Notes: generated by a model from the sequence alone, not told the origin. A stretch of 64,000 nt of DNA from Bacillus multifaciens (GCF_030756675.1 NZ_JAVBXD010000008.1:1-64000), one strand, 5' to 3'; positions 25,905 through 35,174 are shown, counted from the stretch's first letter. Numbers and translations: made by a program.

Positions 25905-26447
25905 TTACTTTTTAAACATGCCACCTACATTTGGACCCATGTTTGCTGCTGGTGATACAGCTTGCGGGCTCATATTCGGTCCAAATGGTGATACTTGACC
26001 ACATGGAACACATCCGCCAAATCCTCCAACTCCAGGACCAGGACCGCCAAATCCTCCAACTCCAGGGCCAGGGCCGCCAAATCCTCCAACTCCAGGGCCA
26101 GGGCCGCCAAATCCTCCAACTCCAGGACCAGGGCCGCCAAATCCTCCAACTCCAGGGCCAGGGCCGCCAAATCCTCCAACTCCAGGACCAGGACCGCCAA
26201 ATCCTCCAACAACTGTTGGAGGAGCAGGTTGGATAACATTCACATTAGAGTTTGTTTGCGGGAAATAGTGTTGCTCTTGTACTACCTGATGGTGAACGTG
26301 TTTCATATGCGTTGGATGGATATGAGGTACCACCGTTTTTGAAAATGTGTGTGTTTCACAACATTTAGTCGGATGCACAATCGGAGGTGTTGTTGATATT
26401 GGTGAAACTGGACCCATTCCTCCAAAACAAGGATGACAATGATACAT
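25905..26447 (-). CDS. cotD: CotD-like spore coat protein with Gly-Pro repeats
   Basis: 180 aa. N-terminal part MYHCHPCFGGMGPVSPI, CCETHTFSKTVVPHIHPTH and HVHHQVVQEQHYFP is typical of CotD inner-coat proteins (His- and Cys-rich). The C-terminal half is six full copies of GGFGGPGPGV plus a partial seventh, not part of B. subtilis CotD. A sigma-K promoter lies 44 bases upstream, agreeing with late mother-cell expression. Repeat number is likely to vary between strains. Confidence 0.85.
   Translation of the reverse strand: MYHCHPCFGGMGPVSPISTTPPIVHPTKCCETHTFSKTVVPHIHPTHMKHVHHQVVQEQHYFPQTNSNVNVIQPAPPTVVGGFGGPGPGVGGFGGPGPGVGGFGGPGPGVGGFGGPGPGVGGFGGPGPGVGGFGGPGPGVGGFGGCVPCGQVSPFGPNMSPQAVSPAANMGPNVGGMFKK
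26014..26212 (-). repeat. 30-bp tandem repeat within cotD
   Basis: Six to seven near-identical 30-bp units (plus strand CCGCCAAATCCTCCAACTCC plus ten more bases) that differ only at third codon positions (GGA/GGG for glycine-coding complement). Unit length is a multiple of three, so gain or loss keeps the frame. Confidence 0.95.
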
Positions 26448-26490
26448 AGTCTTTTCTCTCCTCTCACAAATTGAAAATAACCTTTCATTT

Positions 26491-26518
26491 TACAATATGT
26501 GAAAAGGGTAAAAGCCGT
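26491..26518 (-). promoter_or_regulatory. Sigma-K promoter of cotD
   Basis: -10 CATATTGTA (consensus CATAnnnTA) at 26491-26499 with the AC of the -35 seventeen bases upstream (26517-26518). Confidence 0.65.
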
Positions 26519-26885
26519 TTGTTACAAACACCTATTTCTATATTGGAAATTTGCCTATAAAAATTGTTTAAAGTTTGTGAAAATAAAAATTGTTAATGTA
26601 ATCATGACAAAAAACAAAAGTAGAATAACTTTCTTCACATTCGTCCTCTCCATATTCTATATTTTTAACGCTACTGTCATTGTAAAATGGATAGGAGGTC
26701 CGAACAACTCTTTTTTATGAAATTTCATTTTCCAAATTTGTGTATTTATCAGTCCCCGTATATCAAGATATTGTAATAGTCTTTCACACGTCTCTTCCTA
26801 TATAAATGACCTAACAAAATTACCCGGATGATTTCAATTTCTTCAATTAACCTTTCATTGGAAAAGCATTTATGAAAGATTAATT
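26519..26885. other. Intergenic region between cotD and yppG
   Basis: AT-rich with no confirmed gene. A plus-strand 38-codon frame from ATG 26604 to 26720 would encode a one-helix protein (MTKNKSRITFFTFVLSIF...) but it has no ribosome binding site, so it is not called. The rest shows no repeat or clear hairpin. Confidence 0.4.
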
Positions 26886-27266
26886 TCATTTTATAAAAAA
26901 GCCACCTACTTGTTTGACAATACCGGTAATTTGGTTCATTGCATTCATCATTTGACCTGCAGTACCCATCATTTTATTAATGTCATAATTTCCGTCAGTT
27001 GTTTTAAACTGCGACATAAAACTAGAAAATTGACCTGGCTGTTGCTTTGTGTAGTTTTGTTTATTCATCATTGGATATGGCGTATGTGGATAAAAAGAAG
27101 ATTGAGTAGGTTGTTTCGGTGGATAAAACGTTGGCTGATTCATGTGTGGAAGTTGAAACGGTTGAAAATAATTATTGTAATTCATATAGTAAGGCGTAAA
27201 AGGATACATATTGTAACGTAAATATGGGTCTTGTTCACTCTGATACATGTTAGAATGTTGAAACAT
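26886..27266 (-). CDS. yppG: YppG-like spore coat protein
   Basis: 126 aa, rich in Tyr, Pro, Asn, Gln and Met (MYPFTPYYMNYNNYFQPFQL, then FYPPKQPTQSSFYPH), with a more ordered C-terminal helix-like region (FKTTDGNYDINKMMGTAGQM ... QVGGFFIK) that is the conserved YppG part. Low-complexity composition suits a coat protein. A sigma-K promoter and a strong AGAGGAGGG site lie upstream. Its place next to yppF/yppE is as in B. subtilis. Confidence 0.85.
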   Translation of the reverse strand: MFQHSNMYQSEQDPYLRYNMYPFTPYYMNYNNYFQPFQLPHMNQPTFYPPKQPTQSSFYPHTPYPMMNKQNYTKQQPGQFSSFMSQFKTTDGNYDINKMMGTAGQMMNAMNQITGIVKQVGGFFIK

Positions 27267-27300
27267 GGATTCTCCCTCCTCTAACGGTTTTCTATATAGT

Positions 27301-27327
27301 TAGAATATGAAATCAAAAAGAAAATGT
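27301..27327 (-). promoter_or_regulatory. Sigma-K promoter of yppG
   Basis: -10 CATATTCTA at 27301-27309, AC sixteen bases upstream at 27326-27327. Same form as the cotD promoter. Confidence 0.65.
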
Positions 27328-27593
27328 GTAATTGTCCTATAAGTTGCAAAATTGGGTAGAACCTGCTTTATCTACCGATGAGAAAAATTTACTATCTAGA
27401 CATATGTCACCGATTACCTTCTATCTCTATTTCCTTTCGCTAAAAGTTTGAAATAAGGTTCTTACTGTCTGAAATAGCGTGATACCGTAGTACAAACCTT
27501 AATTTTTAAGAAATTTAAATTTTCGAAAAATAAAAAAGTAAGCGTTTGTATGCTACCATTAAATAGAAAAGATTCTTATGGGGAGGAATCAAC

Positions 27594-27803
27594 ATGGTGT
27601 TAGGGGACTTAAAACAAGAATTTGTCGTAAAAAAGGGGTATGAACCTGAAGATTTAAATGAGTTACTTGATTTCGCAAGACATTATTATCTACAAGGAAA
27701 AATTTGTTTATCAGAGTATAGAAGTGTAATACGTGAATTAGAAACAATAGGGGCTACAAAACCAACTTACGAAACAGAAAAAGATATTATAACTGAGGCA
27801 TAA
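27594..27803 (+). CDS. yppF: YppF family protein
   Basis: 69 aa, acidic and helical (LGDLKQEFVVKKGYEPEDLN, then LLDFARHYYLQGKI), matching the YppF family. The ribosome binding site GGGGAGG is ten bases upstream. Divergent from yppG and convergent with yppE across a shared terminator. No function is known to me. Confidence 0.8.
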   Translation: MVLGDLKQEFVVKKGYEPEDLNELLDFARHYYLQGKICLSEYRSVIRELETIGATKPTYETEKDIITEA

Positions 27804-27830
27804 AAAAAGAGGGGGCTTTCCCCTCTTTTT
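27803..27830. terminator. Bidirectional terminator between yppF and yppE
   Basis: AAAAAGAGGGG-GCTTT-CCCCTCTTTTT hairpin starting at the yppF stop and reaching the yppE stop. Confidence 0.9.
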
Positions 27831-28179
27831 ACTTACATTGTTCTAAAATATTTTGTAACGTATAATGAATTGCTTGATGCGTTTCAAAAAAACGTTTTCC
27901 ATTCATTTTCTTCGCAAAGCACTGTAAAGAATTATTTTGTAAATTTGTACATACTTGTTCAATTTGCTGTACATGTATGTATTTAGGCTTTGTACGCTGC
28001 AACCAATCCAAAGCGAGTCGTTTCCACTCTTCTAAGTTTTGATCCACTACAGATACAAATGGCTTTATATCATGATAAAAGTCAAATTCACATTCTTCAC
28101 TTTCTCGTTTTTTTATAATTGTTTCATCGTTATACTCAATTAGTTTTTTTGTTAATTCAATCAATGTTATATATTCCAC
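27829..28179 (-). CDS. yppE: YppE family protein (DUF1798)
   Basis: 116 aa if started at GTG 28179, five bases after TAGGTGG; an in-frame GTG three codons earlier overlaps that site and is less likely. Helical protein (YITLIELTKKLIEYNDETII ... QVCTNLQNNSLQCFAKK) fitting the four-helix DUF1798/YppE fold. It follows yppD by 13 bases. Function unknown. Confidence 0.78.
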   Translation of the reverse strand: MEYITLIELTKKLIEYNDETIIKKRESEECEFDFYHDIKPFVSVVDQNLEEWKRLALDWLQRTKPKYIHVQQIEQVCTNLQNNSLQCFAKKMNGKRFFETHQAIHYTLQNILEQCK

Positions 28180-28192
28180 TATTCCCACCTAC

Positions 28193-28435
28193 TTATATAC
28201 TAACGGCTACTATTTGAAACGTTTGTACCCAGTTACCTTTCTCTTCATGATTCAATAATTTCGTTTCCATATGTTTCATATGCATTTCCATTACTTCTAC
28301 TTTATTGACTACAAATTCTCTTTTATCCTTAAGCGCATGATCAACCATAAGCGACACGTTCATTTCAAGCAAATCAAGAGTATTTAACATCTGATCCATC
28401 TTTTTCATTACATCTTCTTTCTGAACCATTTTCAT
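28193..28435 (-). CDS. yppD: YppD-like small protein
   Basis: 80 aa from ATG 28435 (GGGAGG ten bases upstream; a TTG two codons earlier is possible). Met/Lys/Glu-rich helical protein with a heptad-like pattern (MDQMLNTLDLLEMNVSLMVD). The symbol rests mainly on position between yppE and sspM, the B. subtilis order, and on length; the sequence itself carries no motif. Confidence 0.6.
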   Translation of the reverse strand: MKMVQKEDVMKKMDQMLNTLDLLEMNVSLMVDHALKDKREFVVNKVEVMEMHMKHMETKLLNHEEKGNWVQTFQIVAVSI

Positions 28436-28597
28436 CTTCAATACGCCTCCCTCTTTGCTTTTTCTTTGTCAAGTTAATTCGACAGCTCTATTTTTACTCC
28501 TGCATGCTTGACAAAACTAGTTGTAATTCGGCAAAGAAAGTGATTTTTTGTATGAAGTTTATGAAAGTGGCAACAATACGAAAGGGAGGTGTCGACA

Positions 28598-28705
28598 TTG
28601 GCTAAAAACAAAAATGAAAACAAGAAAAAACAACCTCAAAACAAACAAAATAAACCAGAAACAGGAAATCCAAAATTAGACGGCCCAAATTTCCCTGCGA
28701 CATAA
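28598..28705 (+). CDS. sspM: Small acid-soluble spore protein M (SspM-like)
   Basis: 35 codons starting at TTG with a strong AAAGGGAGGTG site. The product is Lys/Asn/Gln-rich (AKNKNENKKKQPQNKQNK) and ends KLDGPNFPAT, resembling the KLGGPNRPST end of B. subtilis SspM. It is divergent from yppD and followed by a strong terminator. Minor SASPs of this kind are forespore-specific. Below normal gene-finder size. Confidence 0.75.
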   Translation: MAKNKNENKKKQPQNKQNKPETGNPKLDGPNFPAT

Positions 28706-28735
28706 TAATGATCATTTTTCTTACGGATGGTTTCA

Positions 28736-28767
28736 ATCCCGCTTTCCGCAAAGCGGGATTTTTTTTA
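28736..28767 (+). terminator. sspM terminator
   Basis: ATCCCGCTTTCCGCAAAGCGGGAT followed by eight T. Confidence 0.9.
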
Positions 28768-28846
28768 TTATATCATGAATATAAAACTCTCCACTTATTT
28801 TATTGATGTACAGACATTCTCCATTTCCTCTTCTACATAACTCACG

Positions 28847-29848
28847 CTAAAAGAAACTTTGTACTGAAGCAAAGAAATGTAATTGCTTCTGTTTTTGTAA
28901 AAACCATTCTGTTATTTCAACTTCTTCTTTCGGCTTTTCAAATAAAAATAGCTCTTCTACATCCACTCCTGACTGAAACCAATCTTTTTCTGCCTTACGG
29001 TGATGGGAAACAACAGAAAATACATCACGAAGCTGCGGCGTATCTTGTTCCTTAGATAAATTGAGATATTGTTCATAATCGAATCTGGATCCCGTGTGAA
29101 CTGTTTGAGAAGAAAATGTATCAAATAACTCCTTATAAGTTGGACTAAACAACAACCATGCTAATTGTTTTCCTAATTCAATTCTCTTTGTTAATGTTTC
29201 AAATTGATGGACAGAAAAACCGTATAAATTCCCAGCTATTGTCGGAAAAATTACTGCACTAAAATGAAATAACTCTTGAAATTTAAACATTAATGTTTGA
29301 AAAATATGCTTTTGATAAAAAGGATGCTCAATTACAGGTTCTTGAATCGTGCATTGTTCATTAATAATAAGAGCTGTCATAAGTCGTTCTTCTTTTTTTT
29401 GCTCCCAAAAACGAGACCATTCCCCTTCCATAAATACTGAAACGGAGAACATTTGTAATAAATGAAACAATGGCTTTTTCATTCGTTTACTATATTCGTA
29501 CAATAACAGCTGTGGATATGCATCTAAAAAAATGAGCCAATTCGCACGTTCATATGTAAGAAATAACTGTTTCCGTATCTCCTGCGATAAAACTTTTGGA
29601 TAATATTTTCCTTCTAAATCTGTCATATTCCAACCTGCATTTCGAGACACCATACTAGCTAAAAATGACCAACGAATTTCTTTATTACGCTCATAGTATT
29701 CCTTATAAGCATGTGTACGCGAAATGTTGTCAGCATTCGCAAGAATCGTTTGTTGCTGAATATAATTTACAAGCTCTTTTTCTTCATTTGTATAAGAAGA
29801 TATCTTTCTTTTTCGTCTTATTTTTTCATATTCACGTTGCATAAACAC
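28847..29848 (-). CDS. yppC: YppC, DUF2515 family protein
   Basis: 333 aa matching DUF2515/YppC. Segments such as ISRTHAYKEYYERNKEIRWS near the N-terminus and NAGWNMTDLEG are characteristic. The start at GTG 29848 is supported by AGGAG 11 bases upstream; an ATG two codons later is the alternative. Divergent from recU, as in B. subtilis. No known activity; sequence suggests a soluble, mostly helical protein. Confidence 0.8.
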   Translation of the reverse strand: MFMQREYEKIRRKRKISSYTNEEKELVNYIQQQTILANADNISRTHAYKEYYERNKEIRWSFLASMVSRNAGWNMTDLEGKYYPKVLSQEIRKQLFLTYERANWLIFLDAYPQLLLYEYSKRMKKPLFHLLQMFSVSVFMEGEWSRFWEQKKEERLMTALIINEQCTIQEPVIEHPFYQKHIFQTLMFKFQELFHFSAVIFPTIAGNLYGFSVHQFETLTKRIELGKQLAWLLFSPTYKELFDTFSSQTVHTGSRFDYEQYLNLSKEQDTPQLRDVFSVVSHHRKAEKDWFQSGVDVEELFLFEKPKEEVEITEWFLQKQKQLHFFASVQSFF

Positions 29849-29951
29849 AATGCTTTCATCTCCTATCTCTCCAAAAAAATAGCCTATTTTTTATTTTTTT
29901 TGATATAATCACCTTTGTAAGTAATTCTATGCAATTTGGAGTGGACAAATT

Positions 29952-30557
29952 ATGACCATTCGTTATCCAAACGGAAGAAAGTATACTCAGACTCAACCAA
30001 CCCATAACCTATCACCTATAAGAAAACACACTTATAGTAATAGGGGGATGTCCCTTGAAGAGGAGTTGAATGAAACAAATCAATACTATTTAACTCACAA
30101 TATTGCTTGTGTGCATAAAAAGCCGACACCTCTTCAAATCGTAAAGGTCGATTATCCAAAACGAAGCGCTGCCGTAATTAAAGAAGCGTACTTTAAGCAA
30201 CCTTCTACAACTGATTACAACGGTGTATACAAAGGCAAGTACATTGATTTTGAAGCGAAAGAAACGAGAAATAAAACGAGCTTCCCTTTGCAAAACTTCC
30301 ATCTTCATCAAATCAATCATATGAAAGAAGTATTAGCTCATAACGGAATTGCCTTTGTTATTATTAAATTTACTCTTTACGATGAATTTTATTTATTGGA
30401 AGCGAAACATATCATTACATTTTGGAATCGACAAGAAGATGGTGGGCGTAAATCCATTACAAAAGAAGAAATAGAAAAATGTGGGTACTTATTACAATGC
30501 GGATATCATCCCCGCATTGATTATATTCACACACTAGACACACTTTATTTTTCGTGA
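29952..30557 (+). CDS. recU: Holliday junction resolvase RecU
   Basis: 201 aa, full length. Start [11 protein letters not shown] and the nuclease core ([40 protein letters not shown] with the metal-binding Asp-Glu-x-Lys set) are typical of RecU. It cleaves four-way junctions during recombination and chromosome segregation. It is followed by ponA 65 bases on, the conserved recU-ponA pair. Confidence 0.96.
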   Translation: MTIRYPNGRKYTQTQPTHNLSPIRKHTYSNRGMSLEEELNETNQYYLTHNIACVHKKPTPLQIVKVDYPKRSAAVIKEAYFKQPSTTDYNGVYKGKYIDFEAKETRNKTSFPLQNFHLHQINHMKEVLAHNGIAFVIIKFTLYDEFYLLEAKHIITFWNRQEDGGRKSITKEEIEKCGYLLQCGYHPRIDYIHTLDTLYFS

Positions 30558-30622
30558 TAGAGTCAACAATAAGGCTCATTTTTCGACTTTTGGGGAGAAA
30601 ATGAAAGGTAGGAGAAAGTATA

Positions 30623-33196
30623 ATGTCAGAAAATTATCGTTCTCGTGAAGAACGAAAACAAGTTAAAAAACAGAAGCAAGAACATCCTAAAAAAGAGAAA
30701 CCAAAGAAAAAAGGTTCTTTTCTACGTAAATTTCTAATCACTTGCTTATTAATCGGCATTGTGACACTAGTAGCTGGAGTTTCTGCTTTCTTTGTTATGG
30801 TAAAAGATGCTCCAAAACTAGATAAAGCAAAGCTTGAAGTTCCATTATCAACAAAATTTTATGATAAAGATGGAAAATTCCTCTATGAATACGGCGCTGA
30901 GAAACGAACGAAGGTCACATATGATCAAATTCCGAAAGTAGTAGAAAATGCCTTCATAGCTACAGAAGATTCACGCTTTTATGAGCACAACGGGATTGAT
31001 TTTAAGCGTACGACGAAAGCCATCTTCGAAAACGTAACAGGTGGTTTTGGTTCTCAAGGTGGTAGTACCATTACACAGCAAGTTATTAAAAACTATTTCT
31101 TGACGATGGAAAAAACAACGAAACGTAAAGTACAAGAATGGTATTTAGCTTACAAACTAGAGCAGCAATATTCAAAACATGAAATTCTAGAGATGTATCT
31201 AAACAAAATTAACTTAGGTAACCGCTCATACGGAATTGCAACTGCTGCGCAAAATTATTATGGGAAAGAATTAAAAGATTTAAAATTAAACGAAGCAGCG
31301 ATGCTTGCAGGATTACCACAAGGTCCTAATAAATTTGATCCTACAAAGCAAGAAAATGTGAAAGCTGCCACTGAACGACGCGACACAGTATTATATTTAA
31401 TGAACAGACATGGCTATATTACAAAGCAAGAGATGGACGATGCCAGGAAAATTCCAGTAACAGACGGTCTTAAACCAGCTCAAGAAGCAACGCAAATGCC
31501 ATATCCAGCTTTTATAGATGGTGCTGTAAAAGAACTTGAGGCAGCAGATAAAGATGTAAACATTGGTTCTGATGGTCTTAATATCTATCTAACATTAGAT
31601 ACAAAAGCTCAAGAATATGCGGATAAAATGTTGAACACAGAAGAAATCATTAACTACCCGGATGAAAAATTCCAAGGTGCATTCGTATTTATGGATACGG
31701 AAACAGGTGAAGTTCGTGCACTCGGGAGCGGACGCGGTGAAAATAAAGCAACATTTAAAGGGCAAAATATGGCTATTGACATGCAGCGCCAAGTTGGTTC
31801 AACAATGAAACCAGTCTTTGACTACGGCCCTGCTATTGAATACAAACAATGGTCTACGTATCATCAAGTTGATGACTCAACGTACTATTATGAAACCGAT
31901 CGAAAACGAGAGGTTCGAAATTTTGACAACGGTCATAAAGGTATGATGTCAAGCCGTGAAGCATTAGCGCAGTCACGTAACGTTCCAGCTGTAAAAATAG
32001 CAAATGAAGTCGGCCGTGATAAAGCTCAAGCTTTCGCAGAAGGACTTGGTTTTACATTTGGAAAAGATGGTGCGGTAGAATCAACAGCAATTGGTAGTAA
32101 TCACTCTTCTCCTCTTACAGTTGCAGGAGCATATGCAGCTTACGGAAGTGGCGGTGTATATCATAAACCGCATTTCGTTACAAAAGTAGTCTATCCTGAT
32201 GGGAAAGAAGTAAACTATACTCAAAAAGGAAAACGAGTAATGAAAGATTCTACAGCATACATGGTTACTGATATGATGCGTAGTGTTGTAAAATCTGGTA
32301 CTGGTAAAGCAGCAAATATTCCTTCATTAGACGTTGCTGGTAAAACAGGAACAACAAACTATGATGCGAAACAATTACGTGATTATGATTTCCCTGCTTC
32401 CGCAAGTCCTGATAGCTGGTTTGCAGGTTATACACCACAATATACAATGGCTGTATGGACAGGATATAATAAACAAAGTGAAGGATATATTGACAAAAAC
32501 TCATCAGTTATCGCACAGCGTCTGTTTAAAGCGATGATGAGTGAATTTGGAAGTGATACATCCCGCTTTGAAATGCCAAGTAGTGTAGAACGCATCGGTA
32601 GCGAACTTTATGTTAAAGGTGCGAAAAAAGATGATGTTCCAAAAGTCAACGTAGATGGACCAGCTGGAATCACTCCATCATATGATGCGGCATCACAAAC
32701 TATATCATTAAGTTGGTCTGCGTCATCCGATTCAGACGTATCATATTCACTAAGCTATAAAGGTAGTGACGGTTCTAGCGGCAGTCCAAAAATAAGTGGT
32801 ACAAGCGCATCAATTAGCGGTGTCAAACCTGGTGCTACTTATACAATTTCTCTTGTAGCGAAAAAGAACGGTAGCTCTAGTGATCCCGTAACAATAACGT
32901 ATGTAGTACCTGGTGGCGATGATACGAAGAAAAAGGCGGAGGAAGACGCAGCTAAGAAAAAAGCTGAAGATGACGCTAAGAAAAAAGCCGAAGATGACGC
33001 TAAGAAAAAAGCTGAAGAAGATGCGAAAAAGAAAGCTGAAGAAGATAAACAGAATCAAAATCAAAACAATGGAAATAACCAAAATGGCGGAGGAACGCCT
33101 ACAACGGGTGACGGAAATACCGGAAATGGTGGGGGAAATAATCAAAATCCAAATCCACCAACCGGCGGAGGAACCCCCAATAAACCGAATCAATAA
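30623..33196 (+). CDS. ponA: Penicillin-binding protein 1A (PonA)
   Basis: 857 aa bifunctional class A PBP. A cytoplasmic Lys-rich tail is followed by a membrane anchor (about 32-55) and a GT51 glycosyltransferase domain (ATEDSRFYEHNGIDFKR, then GGSTITQQVIKNYF). The transpeptidase domain has STMK (in QVGSTMKPVFDYG), SRN and KTG (VAGKTGTTNYD). Next come a fibronectin type III-like domain (about 675-765) and a C-terminal KKKAEDDA repeat and Asn/Gly-rich tail. It polymerises and cross-links peptidoglycan, and is a known partner of GpsB. Confidence 0.96.
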   Translation: MSENYRSREERKQVKKQKQEHPKKEKPKKKGSFLRKFLITCLLIGIVTLVAGVSAFFVMVKDAPKLDKAKLEVPLSTKFYDKDGKFLYEYGAEKRTKVTYDQIPKVVENAFIATEDSRFYEHNGIDFKRTTKAIFENVTGGFGSQGGSTITQQVIKNYFLTMEKTTKRKVQEWYLAYKLEQQYSKHEILEMYLNKINLGNRSYGIATAAQNYYGKELKDLKLNEAAMLAGLPQGPNKFDPTKQENVKAATERRDTVLYLMNRHGYITKQEMDDARKIPVTDGLKPAQEATQMPYPAFIDGAVKELEAADKDVNIGSDGLNIYLTLDTKAQEYADKMLNTEEIINYPDEKFQGAFVFMDTETGEVRALGSGRGENKATFKGQNMAIDMQRQVGSTMKPVFDYGPAIEYKQWSTYHQVDDSTYYYETDRKREVRNFDNGHKGMMSSREALAQSRNVPAVKIANEVGRDKAQAFAEGLGFTFGKDGAVESTAIGSNHSSPLTVAGAYAAYGSGGVYHKPHFVTKVVYPDGKEVNYTQKGKRVMKDSTAYMVTDMMRSVVKSGTGKAANIPSLDVAGKTGTTNYDAKQLRDYDFPASASPDSWFAGYTPQYTMAVWTGYNKQSEGYIDKNSSVIAQRLFKAMMSEFGSDTSRFEMPSSVERIGSELYVKGAKKDDVPKVNVDGPAGITPSYDAASQTISLSWSASSDSDVSYSLSYKGSDGSSGSPKISGTSASISGVKPGATYTISLVAKKNGSSSDPVTITYVVPGGDDTKKKAEEDAAKKKAEDDAKKKAEDDAKKKAEEDAKKKAEEDKQNQNQNNGNNQNGGGTPTTGDGNTGNGGGNNQNPNPPTGGGTPNKPNQ

Positions 33197-33211
33197 TTAC
33201 GATAGTGAAAA

Positions 33212-33248
33212 AAGAAGCCATCTTCCTAACGGGAAGATGGCTTCTTTT
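33212..33248. terminator. Terminator of ponA overlapping the ypoC 3' end
   Basis: AAGAAGCCATCTTCC / GGAAGATGGCTTCTT perfect stem followed by TTTGC. It includes the last codons and stop of the convergent gene ypoC. Confidence 0.85.
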
Positions 33249-33738
33249 GCATAATCAGTATTTTTGCATATAATTTTTCCATTTCTTCATACAACTGTGT
33301 GAGCTGAATAAAAGAATGATAATGATTCGGCTTATTTATAATGAATGAATAACGTTCTAAAAAGTTAACTGGCTTTTTCTCTAGTCTTTCCATTTGTTCG
33401 CTCATATTTTGTAAACTTGTAACAGGTATTCCATTCATCCAATGTAAAATAGATAAAAGATGCCCAGCAAATTGGACCATCGGTGCTTTTGCTTCTTTTC
33501 GATTACGAAAGAATGTAGAAAGTTCTTCTTTTTTTACTTTCCATACACTTAATACAGCAGCAATACTTACTTCTATTTCATTCCATGGCTTATATTGCTG
33601 CTCGATATCAAAGAGAAAGCATGTTTCTTCTACTAGCTCTCCAAAGGATTTCTCTGCATCGTATGCAATGATAGTCGCATCTTCAAAGAAAGGAACACGC
33701 CGAAAGTCATTTGGTATTTCAAGTACTTGCTTCATCAT
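33226..33738 (-). CDS. ypoC: YpoC family protein
   Basis: 170 aa. N-terminal IPNDFRRVPFFEDATIIAYD and later KPWNEIEVSIAAVLSVWKVK, then AGHLLSILHWMNG, fit the Bacillus YpoC family. Helical and soluble; no catalytic motif. Start overlaps the nth stop by four bases, as in B. subtilis nth-ypoC. Its last nine codons lie inside the ponA terminator hairpin. Confidence 0.85.
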   Translation of the reverse strand: MMKQVLEIPNDFRRVPFFEDATIIAYDAEKSFGELVEETCFLFDIEQQYKPWNEIEVSIAAVLSVWKVKKEELSTFFRNRKEAKAPMVQFAGHLLSILHWMNGIPVTSLQNMSEQMERLEKKPVNFLERYSFIINKPNHYHSFIQLTQLYEEMEKLYAKILIMQKKPSSR

Positions 33739-34388
33739 TTTTCCGTTCCCTTCATACGCTTCTTTCCTTCACGGCATAACTCTAATAACTTGCATTCTTC
33801 ACATTGTGGGCGCTGCGCTTTGCAGTGATAACGCCCAAAGAAAATCATGCGGTGGTGTGTTACTCCCCACTCTTCCATCGGTACTTTCTTCATTAACGTC
33901 TTCTCTACTTCTAATACAGAATCTTTCCATTTACAAATGGCAAGTCGCTTACTCACACGTTCTACATGCGTATCAACTGCAATGGCTGGAACACCAAATG
34001 CAACAGAGACAACAACGTTTGCTGTTTTTCGTCCTACGCCTGGCAGCTTCGTTAACTCATCTCGATCTTGCGGCACCTCTCCATCATATTCATCAATAAG
34101 CATACGACATAGTTTTTGAATATTTTTTGCTTTATTTCTGTACAAACCAATAGAGCGAATATCTTGCTGCAACTCTTCTATAGACACACTTAAATAATCT
34201 TCTGGTGTTTTATATTTCTGAAATAAACTTTTTGTTACTTTATTGACAAGAACATCTGTGCACTGTGCAGACAATGCAACCGCAATAACAAGTTCAAATG
34301 CGTTGTCATGATTCAGTTCACAATGCGCTTCTGGGTACATCTCTCCCATGACATCGAGACAGTATCTAATTTGTGTTTTATTTAGCAT
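33735..34388 (-). CDS. nth: Endonuclease III
   Basis: 217 aa DNA glycosylase/AP lyase for oxidised pyrimidines. The helix-hairpin-helix LPGVGRKTANVVVS holds the catalytic lysine, and the catalytic aspartate is in AIAVDTHVERVS. The 4Fe-4S ligands are in CKAQRPQCEECKLLELC (C-x6-C-x2-C-x5-C). Lies between dnaD and ypoC as in B. subtilis. Confidence 0.96.
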   Translation of the reverse strand: MLNKTQIRYCLDVMGEMYPEAHCELNHDNAFELVIAVALSAQCTDVLVNKVTKSLFQKYKTPEDYLSVSIEELQQDIRSIGLYRNKAKNIQKLCRMLIDEYDGEVPQDRDELTKLPGVGRKTANVVVSVAFGVPAIAVDTHVERVSKRLAICKWKDSVLEVEKTLMKKVPMEEWGVTHHRMIFFGRYHCKAQRPQCEECKLLELCREGKKRMKGTEK

Positions 34389-34403
34389 TATTTCCTCCTA
34401 CCA

Positions 34404-35111
34404 TTACTGCTCTAGCCAATTATAAAATGGCACTTTTCCAGTATACTTCGTTTCTTGGCGTGATACTTGCTGATTCCGCTGTTGACTTTCTCTAAATTTC
34501 CGGCCTTGATTTTGTGCTTGATCCACCGTTTTAATTCCGTTCTTCTTCCATTCAAACAATATACGATCAATATATCGGAAGTTCAATTTTCCACTCATAA
34601 CTGCTTCACGAAGAGCAGTTTGGATTAAAAGTGGATCGTGATGATCTTGATCTTGCCACATCGCTAATGTCTCACATTCAAATGGAGATAAAGGTCTGCC
34701 AAATTCATGCTCAAATACTGTATATAAATTGATTTGTAATTGTTTTTGTTCTCGCTCTTCCTCTTCAATATTTTCACTCATTAAAAAATGTAATATTTTT
34801 TCCCACAGAGGCTGTAGTGAGTAACTTTCACAAATCATTGCGGCAGATTTCCGACCTCCTTCTAACGCTAAAAAACCTTTTTGAATTAACGTCTGAATAA
34901 TCTCCATACACTTTGTTTGTGTAATCGTCATCCGCTCTGCAATTTCTCCTGGTGTTGGGAAGGAGTTTCCTGATTCTAAAAATGTATGAACATGCAACAG
35001 CACCATAAATTCAATTTCATTCAAACCGAGTTTTTTGTAATGCATCATTAATAATTTTGGAATTACAATACTACCTTGTTCAAACCACTCTAACATAATT
35101 TTCTTCTTCAT
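34404..35111 (-). CDS. dnaD: Replication initiation protein DnaD
   Basis: 235 aa from ATG 35111 (GAGGTG seven bases upstream). N-terminal winged-helix domain (IPKLLMMHYKKLGLNEIEFM) and C-terminal DnaD domain with YxxxIRxI-like SGKLNFRYIDRILFEWKKNG. It remodels oriC and restart DNA for helicase loading. A terminator just upstream separates it from aspB. The asnS gene that sits between them in B. subtilis is absent. Confidence 0.94.
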   Translation of the reverse strand: MKKKIMLEWFEQGSIVIPKLLMMHYKKLGLNEIEFMVLLHVHTFLESGNSFPTPGEIAERMTITQTKCMEIIQTLIQKGFLALEGGRKSAAMICESYSLQPLWEKILHFLMSENIEEEEREQKQLQINLYTVFEHEFGRPLSPFECETLAMWQDQDHHDPLLIQTALREAVMSGKLNFRYIDRILFEWKKNGIKTVDQAQNQGRKFRESQQRNQQVSRQETKYTGKVPFYNWLEQ

Positions 35112-35174
35112 ACTCAAACACCTCGCTTTCTAGTATAACACACCTCTTCATATTTCTTTTTGGCACAATTCGTC

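Noticed and set aside
26014-26212. Regular 30-bp repeats resembling a CRISPR array
   Set aside because: There are no unique spacers; the repeats are contiguous, in frame, and encode GGFGGPGPGV in the coat protein.
26604-26720. 38-codon plus-strand frame with one membrane helix between cotD and yppG
   Set aside because: The translation looks plausible but no ribosome binding site precedes the ATG, so evidence is too weak to call a gene.
32900-33060. Short repeated GCTAAGAAAAAAGC-like units near the end of ponA
   Set aside because: They encode the KKKAEDDA tail of PBP1 and are coding low complexity, not a separate repeat element.
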